Shown here: piece by piece, positions 27,092 through 36,340 of the stretch
Layout of the letters: each line of letters begins with the position of its first letter
How positions within the stretch are numbered: the stretch's first letter is position 1
NCBI RefSeq assembly: GCF_004339745.1
Contig: NZ_SMGP01000001.1
Span: forward strand, 2,418,001 to 2,482,000
DNA length: 64,000 nucleotides
Source: Paraburkholderia sp. BL9I2N2
Lineage (GTDB): Bacteria > Pseudomonadota > Gammaproteobacteria > Burkholderiales > Burkholderiaceae
Direction: 5' to 3'
The notes under the pieces: model-generated
Seen by the model: only the letters and a program-made list of their open reading frames with translations
Databases searched by the model: none
What the model was told of the DNA's origin: nothing
Position numbers and translations under genes: made by a program

Positions 27092-28252
27092 TCAGCTCGA
27101 ACTCGCCGCCTTCGGCAGATAGTTGTTGCCGACGATCTCGCCGAACGGCCCCGACAGCGGTCCACTCGACACCTTGTTCTGACGGTTCGGCAGCAGCGGA
27201 AACACCAGCTCGGCGAAGCGATACGACTCTTCCAGATGCGGATAGCCCGACAGAATGAAGGTGTCGATGCCGAGCTCGGCGTACTCCTTCATGCGCGCCG
27301 CCACCTGCTCCGGGCTGCCGACCAGCGCCGTGCCCGCGCCGCCTCGCACGAGGCCGACGCCCGCCCACAGATTCGGATAAACCTCGAGCTCCGCGCGGCC
27401 GCCGCGCTTGCCGCCGTGCAGCGCGGCCATGCGGCGCTGACCCTCGGAGTCCATCTTCGAAAACGAGGCCTGGGCGCGCGTGATGGTTTCGTCGTCGAGC
27501 TTACTAATCAGCTTGTCGGCGGCGGCCCACGCTTCTTCTTCCGTCTCGCGCACGATCACGTGCAGACGAATCCCGAACTTGATCTGGCGGCCATGCGCCG
27601 CGGCGCGCGCGCGAATATCGGCGATTTTCTTCGCCACCGCTGCGGGCGGCTCGCCCCACGTGAGATAGGTATCGATATGCTCGCCCGCCATGTCGTGCGC
27701 GGCCGGCGACGAACCACCGAACCACAGCGGCGGATGCGGGTTCTGCACGGGCGGATACAACGCCTTGCCGCCCTTCGAACTCAGATGCTTGCCTTCGAAA
27801 TCGATCGCGTCGTTGGTGTGCGAGGCGGCCAGCAGCTTGCGCCAGATGTGCAGGAATTCGTCGGTGATTTCATAGCGCGTGTCGTGGTCGACGAACACGC
27901 CGTCGCCTTCCAGTTCGGCCGCGTCGCCGCCCGTCACGACATTGATCAGCAGACGCCCGTTCGACAGGCGGTCGAAGGTCGCCGCCATGCGCGCGGCCAA
28001 TCCCGGCGACGAAATGCCAGGGCGGATCGCCACCAGAAACTTCAGGCGTTTGGTCGCGGCGATCAGGCTCGACGCGACGACCCATGCGTCCTCGCACGAG
28101 CGGCCCGTCGGCAGCAGCACGCCCTCGTAGCCGAGCGTATCGGCAGCGACGGCGATCTGCTGGAAATAGTCGTAATCGGCTGCGCGTGCGCCTTGGGACG
28201 TACCGAGATAGCGGCTGTCGCCGTGAGTCGGAATGAACCAGAACACATTCAT
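27092..28252 (-). CDS. ssuD: FMNH2-dependent alkanesulfonate monooxygenase
   Basis: 386 residues, bacterial-luciferase-like. It begins [24 protein letters not shown] and holds [26 protein letters not shown] and [23 protein letters not shown]. SsuD cleaves sulfonates to aldehyde and sulfite using reduced FMN. The ATG at 28252 is chosen over one 15 bases upstream because of CAGGAG at a good distance. It needs an FMN reductase (SsuE), which is not encoded beside it. Confidence 0.95.
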   Translation of the reverse strand: MNVFWFIPTHGDSRYLGTSQGARAADYDYFQQIAVAADTLGYEGVLLPTGRSCEDAWVVASSLIAATKRLKFLVAIRPGISSPGLAARMAATFDRLSNGRLLINVVTGGDAAELEGDGVFVDHDTRYEITDEFLHIWRKLLAASHTNDAIDFEGKHLSSKGGKALYPPVQNPHPPLWFGGSSPAAHDMAGEHIDTYLTWGEPPAAVAKKIADIRARAAAHGRQIKFGIRLHVIVRETEEEAWAAADKLISKLDDETITRAQASFSKMDSEGQRRMAALHGGKRGGRAELEVYPNLWAGVGLVRGGAGTALVGSPEQVAARMKEYAELGIDTFILSGYPHLEESYRFAELVFPLLPNRQNKVSSGPLSGPFGEIVGNNYLPKAASSS

Positions 28253-28756
28253 TTGCTGCTCCTGCATGGTCGAAACTGGATTGAATGAAGACGGTGCGTC
28301 GAGCGTTCGCGCACACGCCGGCCGCGCGCATCCATCCGGCACACAGCCGGACGGTGCATCGCAAAGAGGCGGAAAAAATTCGGTAGCGGCGCTGGTTAGC
28401 GGCGACAGCGGACCCACCGGAGCGCGGGCGCCATGTGGCGGGTGAAGATCGGCATCAGGCAGGACATCGCGACGGCTTCCCTCGACCAAACGTGCGCGTC
28501 ATGCGCTCGATTAAACGGCGACGGCGGCAAACACCGTCTGCATGGAGAAACAGTCTATGGATCGGGCTGCGGCTTTTGAACGATTTTTTTTAGCTTAGGT
28601 TTTCCACTTTCGTGATTAGCCCGACGCTAAAGCATACGGATGTTGCGCGTTGTGCACGCTGGAAAGGCAGGGTCACTATATATAATGGCGCACGTTTCCA
28701 ATAATCCCGGTACAGGCCATGCGAACCACGCCGCCTGTACCCTGGCGGTGCAATGC
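28253..28756. other. Divergent intergenic region, 504 bases
   Basis: Lies between ssuD (leftward) and a membrane protein gene (rightward). It includes an AT-rich patch about 28575-28620, plausible as the CysB/SsuR-controlled ssu promoter, and a TATAAT at 28681-28686 without a good -35 that could serve the rightward gene. No ssuA or ssuE remnant is visible. Confidence 0.5.
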
Positions 28757-29182
28757 ATGCAAAAACTCATCCTGCCGTTCGTCGCCGGTTTTCTGGCTTC
28801 CCTGTTCTTTCACGAATCGACGCTGGCGCTGCTGCATGCAGCCGGGATGATCGACCCGACCGGTTTTTCGACCGCGCCGTTTTTACCGCTCGGGTTGCCT
28901 GAGTTCATCGCCAATGCGATCTGGAGCGCGTTCTGGGCCGTGCTGATGGCGTGGCTCTTGCGCGTCGCGCCGCATCGGCGTGCGCCGTGGGTGCCGGCTT
29001 TCGTGTTCGGCGGCATTGCGTTGACGGCGGCGAGTGTGTTCGTGATCGATCCGCTGCGCGGCATCTGGCCGAGCGGCAACATGCTGCCGCGCCTCTCCGT
29101 GGGGTTCGCGGCGAATGCGATGTGGGGCTGGGGCGCGCTGGTGTTCATGCGCGCGTTCATGGCGAGTGAAGACGAGGAATGA
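28757..29182 (+). CDS. Hypothetical integral membrane protein
   Basis: 141 residues from the ATG at 28757 (MQKLILPFVAGFLASLFFHE). The upstream frame is open, but a TATAAT at 28681 places transcription start after the more distant start codons, which favours this one. Four hydrophobic segments are separated by short loops; a loop between the third and fourth has DPLRGIWPSGN. No family is recognised. Confidence 0.6.
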   Translation: MQKLILPFVAGFLASLFFHESTLALLHAAGMIDPTGFSTAPFLPLGLPEFIANAIWSAFWAVLMAWLLRVAPHRRAPWVPAFVFGGIALTAASVFVIDPLRGIWPSGNMLPRLSVGFAANAMWGWGALVFMRAFMASEDEE

Positions 29183-29272
29183 GCGGCTTGGCCGCTTGGC
29201 CGCAGGGTCAGTCGCAACGCTATGCCGCCGGCAAGGGCCGCATAGCATGCTGAACCTGGAATCGCTCGCGCC

Positions 29273-30406
29273 TTAACCGCGCAAATCCCGCAGCGGGTGT
29301 TCGTTCGCCGGCCACGGGCTCTCGAACATCTTCTCCACCTCGGCGGGGTTCACGTCTTCGATGCGCGCAAAGCGCCAGCGCGGCGCGTTGTCCTTGTCGA
29401 TGATGCGTGCGCGAATGCCTTCGATCGTGTCGCCGTGCAGAAAGCTCGAGCGCGTCAGATCGAGATCGCTACGCAGCACATCGGCCATCGAACCCTCGGC
29501 GCGCGTCACCACTTCCAGCGACACCGCCATCGACAGCGGCGAACGTTCTCGCAACACCGCAATCATCTGTTCGGCCCAATCGGCGGCGCCGCCGCCGTTG
29601 CGCTCTCGTTCAAGCGACGCGAGAATCCGCGCGACATCCGGCAACGCGAAGTGACGATCGATCAACGCACGCGCGTTCGCCAGCGACGACGCCTCCGGTC
29701 GCGGCACGACCTGATGCGCAAGCGTCTCGCGTTCGATGCACGCCACCACGTCCGCGCCGCGCTCGAACCGCTCGCCGCGCAAGGTGTCGACCAGCGCGGG
29801 CAAGGCCGCGTCATCGATGTAGGTGTCGGCGAGACCCGCGTAGAGCGCGTCGGCCGCGCCGATCGTTTCGCCGGTCACGGCCAGATAGCGGCCGATCGCG
29901 CCCGGCGTGCGGGCCAGAAACCAGCCCGCGCCGACATCGGGAAAGAGGCCGATGCGGGTTTCGGGCATCGCCATCTTGATCGAACCGGTAACGACGCGCA
30001 GACCGCCGGTGCGATGCGCGCCCTGCGAAATGCCCATGCCGCCGCCCATCACGACGCCGTTCATCAACGCGATATACGGCTTCGGATAGGTAAAGATCGC
30101 GTGGTTGAGCCGGTATTCCTCGATGAAAAACGTGTCGCGCGCGTCATGCTCGCCGCGCTGCGCCGACTCGTAGAGAAAGCGGATGTCGCCGCCCGCGCAG
30201 AACGCGCGCGGGTGCTGGCTGCGCACCACGACGGCGAGCACGTCCGGATCTTCGCGCCACTGGTCGAGCGCCGCGTGCATCGCGCGAATCATGCCGGTCG
30301 ACAGCGCGTTGAGCGCCTTCGGCCTTTCCAGTTCGATGAAACCGATGCGGTTGGCTACGTAAGTCGCGACTTCGTCGCTGATGGCGGGCGAGGCGGAAAT
30401 GGACAT
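29273..30406 (-). CDS. Enoyl-CoA hydratase/isomerase family, 3-hydroxyisobutyryl-CoA hydrolase-like
   Basis: 377 residues. The crotonase core is present: FCAGGDIRFLYESAQ (oxyanion hole) and MNGVVMGGGMGISQGAHRTGG; the MPETRIGLFPDVGAGWFL block carries the catalytic Glu/Asp typical of HIBYL-CoA hydrolase. The long C-terminal extension (about 120 residues beyond a standard crotonase) also fits that enzyme. It acts in valine degradation, releasing 3-hydroxyisobutyrate. It is a single gene; a related 3-hydroxyacyl-CoA hydrolase cannot be excluded. Confidence 0.85.
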   Translation of the reverse strand: MSISASPAISDEVATYVANRIGFIELERPKALNALSTGMIRAMHAALDQWREDPDVLAVVVRSQHPRAFCAGGDIRFLYESAQRGEHDARDTFFIEEYRLNHAIFTYPKPYIALMNGVVMGGGMGISQGAHRTGGLRVVTGSIKMAMPETRIGLFPDVGAGWFLARTPGAIGRYLAVTGETIGAADALYAGLADTYIDDAALPALVDTLRGERFERGADVVACIERETLAHQVVPRPEASSLANARALIDRHFALPDVARILASLERERNGGGAADWAEQMIAVLRERSPLSMAVSLEVVTRAEGSMADVLRSDLDLTRSSFLHGDTIEGIRARIIDKDNAPRWRFARIEDVNPAEVEKMFESPWPANEHPLRDLRG

Positions 30407-30452
30407 GGAGAGCTAAGCGCAACGGCGCAAAGTGAGGTGGAATTGAACGTTA

Positions 30453-31340
30453 TCACGCACTCGTGGCTTTGCGCCTGGGAGCGGGCACGCTGACACTGCT
30501 CGCCGCCTTCGCCGATTTTTTGGCCGAAGGCTGAGCAGCGGGCTCGTTGTCTGGTTCCGGCTCCAACTCCTCCGACGATTCGGTGCGCACATCAGGAGAT
30601 TTTTTCTTGCGCGGGCCGGCGGTGGTCTTGGTGCTCTGCGGTTGCGTTGCGTGCGATGCGCCCAGCCAGGCGCCGAGCGCGACCTCCACCACCGTATCGA
30701 GCGGCGCGCTCGGAAACACGGGACACGTGAGGTTCAGGGCAACGATGCCGTGCAGGTTCGCCCAGAACGCCTCGGCCCACACCGCCACATCCATCGACGC
30801 CGACAGACGCCCCGCTGCTTTGAGTTCTTCGAGCGCGGAAATCATGATGTGCAAGGCGGCCTCGCCGGGATCGTCCTCGGGTGCGGCCGCTTCGCCGCTT
30901 GCCTCGTCAGACGCCGTGATCCCAGTGTCCTCGCCTGCCACCGCCTTACCCTTCGCCGCGCCGCCCAACGCCGCGCCGGTGTAGCTCGGATCTTCCATGA
31001 AGATGAGCCGGTACGTTTCCGGATGCGCGACGCCGAATGCCACATAAGCCCGCCCGAGCGCCTTGAGCCGCTCGGCAGGATCGGCGATGCCCGCGAGCGG
31101 CACGAACGTCTCCAGCAGTTGCGCGTACCCCTCCGCGCACAACGCTTGCGCGATCTCATCGCGGCTTGCGAAGTGCAGATACAGCGTGGCCGGTGAATAT
31201 TCGATGGCGTCGGCGATTTTGCGCATGGACAGCGCGGCAAAGCCTTCGCGCATCACGATGCGCCGCGCGGCATCGAGGATGCGTTCGCGCAGTGCCTGTT
31301 TCTGGCGGTTCTTTCGTTCGGCGATTCCCATGACGAACAT
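30453..31340 (-). CDS. TetR-family regulator
   Basis: 295 residues from the ATG at 31340 (a second in-frame ATG at 31331 is equally possible). The HTH (IVMREGFAALSMRKIADAIEYSPATLYLHF) is typical of TetR proteins, followed by a WHG/TetR_C_33-type ligand domain (RAYVAFGVAHPETYRLIFMEDP). The C-terminal 60 residues are a basic, Ser/Thr/Lys-rich tail unusual for the family. It is divergent from the nucleotide-sugar-epimerase-like gene, with a strong palindrome between them. Confidence 0.88.
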   Translation of the reverse strand: MFVMGIAERKNRQKQALRERILDAARRIVMREGFAALSMRKIADAIEYSPATLYLHFASRDEIAQALCAEGYAQLLETFVPLAGIADPAERLKALGRAYVAFGVAHPETYRLIFMEDPSYTGAALGGAAKGKAVAGEDTGITASDEASGEAAAPEDDPGEAALHIMISALEELKAAGRLSASMDVAVWAEAFWANLHGIVALNLTCPVFPSAPLDTVVEVALGAWLGASHATQPQSTKTTAGPRKKKSPDVRTESSEELEPEPDNEPAAQPSAKKSAKAASSVSVPAPRRKATSA

Positions 31341-31374
31341 TTTCGGGTTGACAAACTGAAAAGTCAAATTAAAC

Positions 31375-31401
31375 TGAACACTGTTCACTGAACGGTGTTC
31401 A
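31375..31401. promoter_or_regulatory. 27-bp palindrome, probable TetR operator
   Basis: Near-perfect inverted repeat with TGAACA at one end and TGTTCA at the other, containing further GTTCA/TGAAC half sites in the centre; only two or three positions are asymmetric. It lies between the divergent TetR and epimerase genes and overlaps their likely promoters (TTGACTTTTC on the minus strand). Confidence 0.75.
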
Positions 31402-31466
31402 TTAAATTTTCGAACATCAGTTGCAATTCATGCGGACGCGATGCGGCGCCGCTTCAAGGAGTCGTC

Positions 31467-32465
31467 ATGCAAGTCACAGGCAAGGTGGGTTTATTCGGCG
31501 CCGCGGGCGCGGCCGGTCAGATCATCGCGGCGGCGCTCGGCGCGGCGGGTCGCGACTATCGGGTAGTCGGCCGCTCGCGCCAGCCGCTCGAGGCCGCGTT
31601 CGGCCACGATCCCCACGCGGAGATCGTCACGTGGAATCCGGACGACCCGGCTTCGATCCGCGCGGCGTCGCAAGGCCTGCAGACGGTGATCTATCTGGTC
31701 GGCGTGCCCTACGATCAGTTCGCCGCGCATCCGCCGCTCATGGAGAGAACGCTTGCCGGCGTAACGGCAGCGGGCGTCGAGCGCCTCATTCTGATCGGCA
31801 CGGTGTATCCGTACGGCCGCGCCCGCGCCAATCCGATCCGCGAAAAACCATCCGCGTGAGCCGCATACGTTCAAGGGCCAAATGCGGCTCGCGCAGGAAA
31901 ATCTGGTGCTGGCCGCACATGGCAAGGACGGCCTCTCGACCCTCGTGCTGCGCCTGCCCGACTTCTACGGTCCGGGTATCGAACGCAGTCTGCTGAACGG
32001 CGTGTTCGAAGCCGCGGCTAACGGCAAACGCGCGCAGGTGATCGGCCCCGTGGATGTGCCACATGAATTCATCTATCTGCCGGATATCGGACCGGTGGTC
32101 GAACAGCTCACCCGCACGCCCGAGGCGTATGGACGGTGGTGGCACCTCGCCGGCGCGGGCACCATCACGCAGCGCGAAGTGGCGCGGCAAGCCTACGCGC
32201 TGGCGGGCCGCCAACCGAAGCTGATGGTGGCGGGCAAAACCTGCTGCGCATCCTCGGCCTGTTCAATCCGTTGATGCGGGAACTGGTGGAGATGAATTAC
32301 CTGATGACCGAACCGGTCGTGCTCGACGACTCGGCGTTGACCGAACTGATCGGCCCGATCGCCAGGACGTCGTATGAAGAAGGCATCCGCCATGCGTTCG
32401 ATGCCGCGCGTGAGTCGGCATCGGCAAATGCAGGAGCGAACAGAAGCGCCGCGAGCGCGGCGTGA
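31467..32465 (+). pseudogene. NAD-dependent epimerase/dehydratase-like protein, two compensating frameshifts
   Basis: If the frame is repaired, a 332-residue protein results: a Rossmann start (VGLFGAAGAAGQIIAAALG), then LIGTVYPYGRA, LRLPDFYGPGIE and a C-terminal NPLMRELVEMNYL. The frame breaks at the A5 run 31843-31847 (one A too many) and again at the A4 run 32236-32239 (one A too few); between them the product reads correctly in another frame. ATG at 31467 follows AAGGAG. The likely role is a short-chain NAD(P)-dependent sugar or nucleotide-sugar epimerase, controlled by the divergent TetR protein. As written it would be truncated after 130 residues. Confidence 0.75.
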
Positions 32466-32513
32466 ATGAGGATACGAGCACTGTCCGGGTACGGCGCTGG
32501 TGTGGCAGCGCCA

Positions 32514-32799
32514 CTATCCCGCTACGTTGCCCGGCGGAAAGTGGCCACTCTTGAGCAGCACGGGCGTGCCGTTGCTGATCTGCAAGTGCTCGCGCGCGAC
32601 CGCTTCGATGCGCGGACGTCCGGCGTCGAACGCCCGCATCCAGCCTTCCAGGTCCTCGGAGTAGGCGCCGAAGTGATCTTCGAGCGCTTCCACCGAGATC
32701 GCGCACGGCACCGGCTCGCCGTCCACCAGTGCGGGGAAAGACAACGGTCAGATTCGAGTCGCGGTAAGCGGGCGCGTCCGCGGGAAACCGAATTTCCAT
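32514..32799 (-). pseudogene. DUF1488 protein, one frameshift
   Basis: Removing one G from the GGGG at 32733-32736 joins MEIRFPADAPAYRDSNLTVV to FPALVDGEPVPCAISVEALEDHF and yields 94 residues, the normal length of DUF1488 proteins. The ATG at 32799 has GAGGCG upstream. The family is of unknown function and often found near stress or lipid genes. As written, only the C-terminal part would be made if a TTG is used as a start. Confidence 0.7.
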
Positions 32800-32805
32800 G
32801 GTCGC

Positions 32806-32976
32806 CTCATCAGAAAGATCCGGCAGGGAACCGGCGCCGGCGAGAACTGGCCGGCCCCGGACAACGTCGATATGGTACTCGCGCGGCCGGATTGCGGTCC
32901 AGCCTGCCGCAGCGCTTTCGTCAGCGGTATTGTCGATGTTCGCAGTCACGCTGTGCTCCGCCTTACTCACTGCCAT
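32806..32976 (-). pseudogene. Small unknown gene between two frameshifted genes
   Basis: The ATG at 32976 overlaps the stop of the upstream gene (TGATG). The visible product starts MAVSKAEHSVTANIDNTADE and continues GWTAIRPREYHIDV, but then runs without a stop into the DUF1488 frame; a TGATGA in another frame near 32805-32811 is its likely original end. One indel is therefore suspected but I cannot place it. Function unknown. Confidence 0.4.
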
Positions 32977-33263
32977 CAAGCGCCTCCCAACAAGCGGTCG
33001 ACGTAATCGCGCGCCCGCCTGCTCGACGAAGACGAGCGCCTCCTCTTCGCTGCCGAAGCGCTGCCCGTCGCCGAGTTCAAGCAAGGTTTCCATTCGGTGA
33101 GGATCGTCCGGACCGTGTTCAGCCAGGCTCACCGAGCCGACGTAGATCCCGCTCGCACTGCCGGCGGCCGCGGCCGGCATGTCGGCCACGGCCGCCGGCA
33201 CGAGGCGCGCGGCGGCGCTGATGTAATAACCACGGTAAGGGGCCGCTGACCCGTTTCAGCCAT
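32976..33263 (-). pseudogene. Small conserved hypothetical protein, two compensating frameshifts
   Basis: From the ATG at 33263 (AGGAGAAC upstream) the protein should read MAETGQRP, then YRGYYISAAARLVPAAVADM and GIYVGSVSLAEHGPDDPHR, ending ARDYVDRLLGGA-like. This needs one extra C at the G run 33239-33242 (plus-strand view) and removal of one base near 33023-33026. The corrected length is about 95 residues. Domain type resembles the short stress-linked Burkholderia proteins often beside DUF1488 genes; function unknown. Confidence 0.55.
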
Positions 33264-33597
33264 ATTCGTTCTCCTCGTTGCAATTCATAGGCGGACGCCG
33301 CGTGGACCTGCGTTCGATACGTCTGCCTGTGCGTTGACCTTCATGTCGCCGGTTGCGTCCGCGCGGCCGGTGCAGCACGCGCGTCGGGCGCGCGGCCAAC
33401 CAGTATGTAAGGGCGCCTCGCGAGCCGATTAGTTCTGTCCGACTCACGCGGCGACGGACCCGATCGCACTTGTTCGGTTCGCGCCGGTCGAACGGGATCA
33501 TCGGCACGGTCCGTGCTGCCGCGACGACGCCTTTTCGAGTTCAGCGAGCGCAATATGGGAAAATATTTTCTGCAAAACCACGAATTGCCCGAGCCGG
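33264..33597. other. Intergenic region, 334 bases
   Basis: Divergent spacer between the small leftward genes and a small rightward ORF. Candidate frames on both strands are Arg-rich antisense-like translations with no ribosome site. No promoter can be assigned with confidence. Confidence 0.45.
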
Positions 33598-33747
33598 ATG
33601 GCGGCGAACACATGGTTTGCTTACGCCGAAAGCCACGGCATCGACATTCCAAAAGCCATCAGCATCTGGGAAGACGCGGCCACCAAGGAGGGCGAGGAAA
33701 GCCGCCGGGTGGTCAGCGCGGCGGGCATTACGATCGAAACGCCCTGA
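33598..33747 (+). CDS. Short ORF, 49 residues, unknown
   Basis: The ATG at 33598 opens a 49-residue frame beginning MAANTWFAYAESHGIDIP and containing ISIWEDAATKEGEE, with protein-like composition. A second, different-frame start at 33555 (MGKYFLQNHELPEPDGGEH) reads into it with one frame change, so this too may be part of a longer gene broken by an indel. No ribosome site is strong for either. Not recognised. Confidence 0.35.
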   Translation: MAANTWFAYAESHGIDIPKAISIWEDAATKEGEESRRVVSAAGITIETP

Positions 33748-33822
33748 ACGTCTTGCGAGACTCGACAGGCGCTCCTGGTCCACGTGGCAAGCCCGAATAT
33801 CAATCTGAAAGGAAACAACACG

Positions 33823-34215
33823 ATGCATTTCATGACGCAACTGCGCCGCGCCGGCCGCCTCGACCGCTTCCGAACCAATGCAGTGTTTGCGCTGGTTCGC
33901 CGGACGTCGCTGTCAGCCGCCGTTCCCGCCGCCGTGCTGCTCGGCGCGGCGGGCCTCGCCGGCTGCGCATCGTCGAACACCACGTCGCTGATCAATCTGC
34001 CAAACGGCCAGACCGGCTTCGCCGTGAATTGCAGCGGCGCCGACGCCGCTTCCAGCTGGGCCTCCTGCTACGTGCAGGCCGGCAAGGCATGCGGCGCGAC
34101 GGGCTACGACATCGTGTCGAAAAGACAATGAGAAGGCGGCACGGCCGGCGGCAGCGTCACGAACGTCGTCTCGGCCAACGTGAAAAACCGCTCGATGATC
34201 GTGCGCTGCAAATAA
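33823..34215 (+). pseudogene. Lipoprotein, two compensating frameshifts
   Basis: The ATG at 33823 follows AAAGGAAA. The signal region ends in the lipobox LAGC. After GFAVNCSGADAASSWASCYVQAGKACG the frame breaks at the A4 run 34120-34123 (one A extra) and is restored at GG 34135-34136 (one G missing), giving a C-terminus GGTAGGSVTNVVSANV, then SMIVRCK and a stop. The repaired protein has 130 residues and four cysteines in the mature part that could form disulfides. It resembles the short Burkholderia lipoproteins with NCSGA and a terminal CK motif; function unknown. Confidence 0.72.
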
Positions 34216-34246
34216 GCGCCCGCGGCGCCTGGGTTCGCGCGGCGGC

Positions 34247-34589
34247 TCAGTGCGCCTGCATCTTTCGAAAACATGTTCAGCACGGCAACCCCGGCAATGA
34301 TCAGCCCGAGCCCGATGAAGGCCGGCACGTCGGGCACCTGCCGGTACAGCAGCACCGCGACGAGCGTGATCAGCACGATGCCGGCGCCGGACCACACCGC
34401 GTAGACGATGCCGACCGGAAATGCTCTTGAGCGTGAGCGACAGGCAATAGAACGCCAACGCCGGTAGCCGAGCACGACCACCGCTGAAGGCAGGAACCGC
34501 GAGAAGCCCTCCGACGCGCGCATCGCGGACGTCGCGATCACTTCGGCCACGATCGCGATGCCGAGCAAGGCATAAGGAGGCAGCCGCAT
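34247..34589 (-). pseudogene. Small multidrug resistance (SMR) transporter, four single-base insertions
   Basis: Four helices are recognisable: PYALLGIAIVAEVIATSAMR, the repaired VLGYGVAFYCLSLTLKSI, PVGIVYAVWSGAGIVLITLV and FIGLGLIIAGVAVLNMFSK. The conserved Glu of helix 1 (AIVAEVIATS) and the motif YAVWSG are those of EmrE/QacE-type exporters. Removing one base at 34463-34464, 34455-34456, 34419-34421 and 34263-34265 restores a single 112-residue frame, the normal SMR length. As written the protein is disrupted after helix 1. SMR proteins export quaternary ammonium or similar cations. Confidence 0.75.
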
Positions 34590-34593
34590 CGCC

Positions 34594-35093
34594 TCAGGCC
34601 TTTGCAAGCGCGAGCTTGCTGTAGTCGTGGCCGAGATGCGCGCACAGCGCTTCCACCACCAGCTCATGATCGCCGCGCTGCGGCAGACCCGACACCGTGA
34701 TCGACCCGATCACGCCCGCGCCCGCCACCGTCAGCGGAAACGCGCCGCCATGCGACGCGTACTCCGTAGCAGGTAAGCCGTGCTTGTCGGCGAGCGTGCC
34801 GCCGGCCTGCTGCATCTTCAGGCCGATCGCGTACGAGCTGCGGCGGAAATGCGCAACCGTGTTGCTCTTGCGGGCGCACCCAATCGACGTTGTCCGGCGT
34901 CGCGCCGTCGAGCAGACTGAAGAAGAGCGGCTGACCGAAGGTGCGCAGGTCGATCGCAACGGGGATTACCGCGCGCCTTGGCGACCTCGTGCAGATAGGC
35001 GCCGACTTGCCACGCGCGGTCGGCATCGAATTGTGGGAACACCAGCGCGTGTTCCTGAGCGGCAATCACCTGCAGATCGTGAGCGATATCCAT
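34594..35093 (-). pseudogene. UPF0303/HbpS-GlcG-like protein, two single-base insertions
   Basis: The ATG at 35093 opens [23 protein letters not shown]. Removing one base at TT 34966-34967 and one at GGG 34872-34874 gives a single 165-residue frame with [20 protein letters not shown], then [12 protein letters not shown] and [15 protein letters not shown], the UPF0303 pattern (DUF336/heme-degrading-like fold). That is the expected family length. The protein is probably a cytoplasmic redox or small-molecule binding protein; its role is not established. It is adjacent to the SMR gene on the same strand. Confidence 0.72.
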
Positions 35094-35287
35094 GGAGTTC
35101 AGAGCAAGGTAAGGGGTGGAGCGTGCGCCGCCGTGCGTGCATGGCGGCGTCGCGAGAGGAATCTGAATTCTAGCGCAGCGCCTTACGCAGGCCTTCCGGC
35201 ATGCGACGTGAGCGATGCGTGCGGCGACCTTCAGAGCCCGCGCGCAGATTCATGGCCCGCGGATTGAAGCCGGTTCTTAAATAGCTA

Positions 35288-35316
35288 TTGCACAGCTATC
35301 GGCTTTGTTCTATAAT
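35288..35316 (+). promoter_or_regulatory. Sigma-70 promoter of tRNA-fMet
   Basis: TTGCAC at 35288-35293, 17-base spacer, TATAAT at 35311-35316. Transcription would begin near 35323, nine bases before the tRNA. Confidence 0.88.
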
Positions 35317-35331
35317 CTTTTCTTCGACGGA

Positions 35332-35408
<77 letters not shown>

Positions 35409-35447
35409 AGTGCACCAAGCTGGTTGACTACGTCGAAGACAACATTG

Positions 35448-35476
35448 AAGGCTTGCCCAACCGGCAGGCCTTTTTT
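35448..35476 (+). terminator. Intrinsic terminator of tRNA-fMet
   Basis: Stem AAGGCTTGCC paired with GGCAGGCCTT (one G:U), loop of five bases, then TTTTTTG. It lies 40 bases after the tRNA. The remaining bases up to the NUDIX gene at 35786 hold no gene that I can support. Confidence 0.85.
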
Positions 35477-35785
35477 GTTTTCTTTCCAAATATTTCATAG
35501 CGCGTGGCGCATTCCCGGCTTTTCTCGTTTCCCCAGTCTGATTCCGGCAGCGGTTCTGACGGCAAATCCGCCCCACCCACGACGCCATCCACGCCCTCGG
35601 ATCAAGCCTCGCGCGCAAGATACTCCGGATTCCGAACAAAATGATTGCGCCATTTGCGAGCAGTTTGGACGCCCCCTCGGCACCGACCTCACTGCCCGCG
35701 GAATCCCGCGCGACGCTATTTTTGCGGCCTGAGAAAAACCGCTTGCCAGTGATAAACTCCTATCACCCTTTCTCGTCCCCTTCCT

Positions 35786-36331
35786 ATGAAATTCTGTTCT
35801 GTCTGCGGCCAGGGCGTCAGCCTGAGCATTCCGCCTGGCGACAACCGCGAGCGCTTCGTATGCGGCAGTTGCGGCACGGTGCACTATCAGAATCCGCGCA
35901 ACGTGGTCGGCACCGTCCCGGTCTGGGACGAGAAAGTGCTCCTGTGCCGTCGCGCAATCGAACCGCGCTACGGCTACTGGACGCTGCCCGCGGGCTTCAT
36001 GGAAATGGGTGAGACGACCGCCGAGGCGGCATCGCGCGAAACGCTGGAAGAAGCCGGCGCGCGCGTCGAAGTGCAAAACCTTTTCTCGCTGCTGAACGTG
36101 CCGCACGTGCATCAGGTGCATCTGTTCTATATGGCGCGCCTGCTCGACCTCGACATTGCCGCCGGCGAAGAAAGCCTCGAAGTGAAGCTCTTCGAAGAAC
36201 ACGAAATCCCCTGGGACGAGATTGCCTTTCCCACCGTCGGCCAGACCCTGCGTTTCTTTTTCGCCGACCGCGCCGCCGGCAGCTTCGGCCTGCACACGGG
36301 CGACATCTTCCGCTCGCTGCGCGAAGGTTGA
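35786..36331 (+). CDS. NUDIX hydrolase with N-terminal zinc ribbon
   Basis: 181 residues. Two CxxC pairs (CSVCGQ at 4-7 and CGSCGT near 26) form a zinc ribbon. The NUDIX box reads GFMEMGE...ASRETLEEAGA, with all catalytic Glu residues present. This is the NudC-like or YfcD-style layout of the small NUDIX proteins that hydrolyse nucleotide diphosphate derivatives (NADH, ADP-ribose, NDP-sugars). It is just upstream of aat with 9 bases between, suggesting co-transcription. Confidence 0.87.
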   Translation: MKFCSVCGQGVSLSIPPGDNRERFVCGSCGTVHYQNPRNVVGTVPVWDEKVLLCRRAIEPRYGYWTLPAGFMEMGETTAEAASRETLEEAGARVEVQNLFSLLNVPHVHQVHLFYMARLLDLDIAAGEESLEVKLFEEHEIPWDEIAFPTVGQTLRFFFADRAAGSFGLHTGDIFRSLREG

Positions 36332-36340
36332 GCGGCGCGC

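Noticed and set aside
31467..35093. Calling the frameshifted genes true pseudogenes from gene decay
   Set aside because: Damage is limited to single-base indels, often compensating within one gene, with no nonsense codons or deletions; sequence error is more likely. They are listed as pseudogene-type features only because the given sequence is broken.
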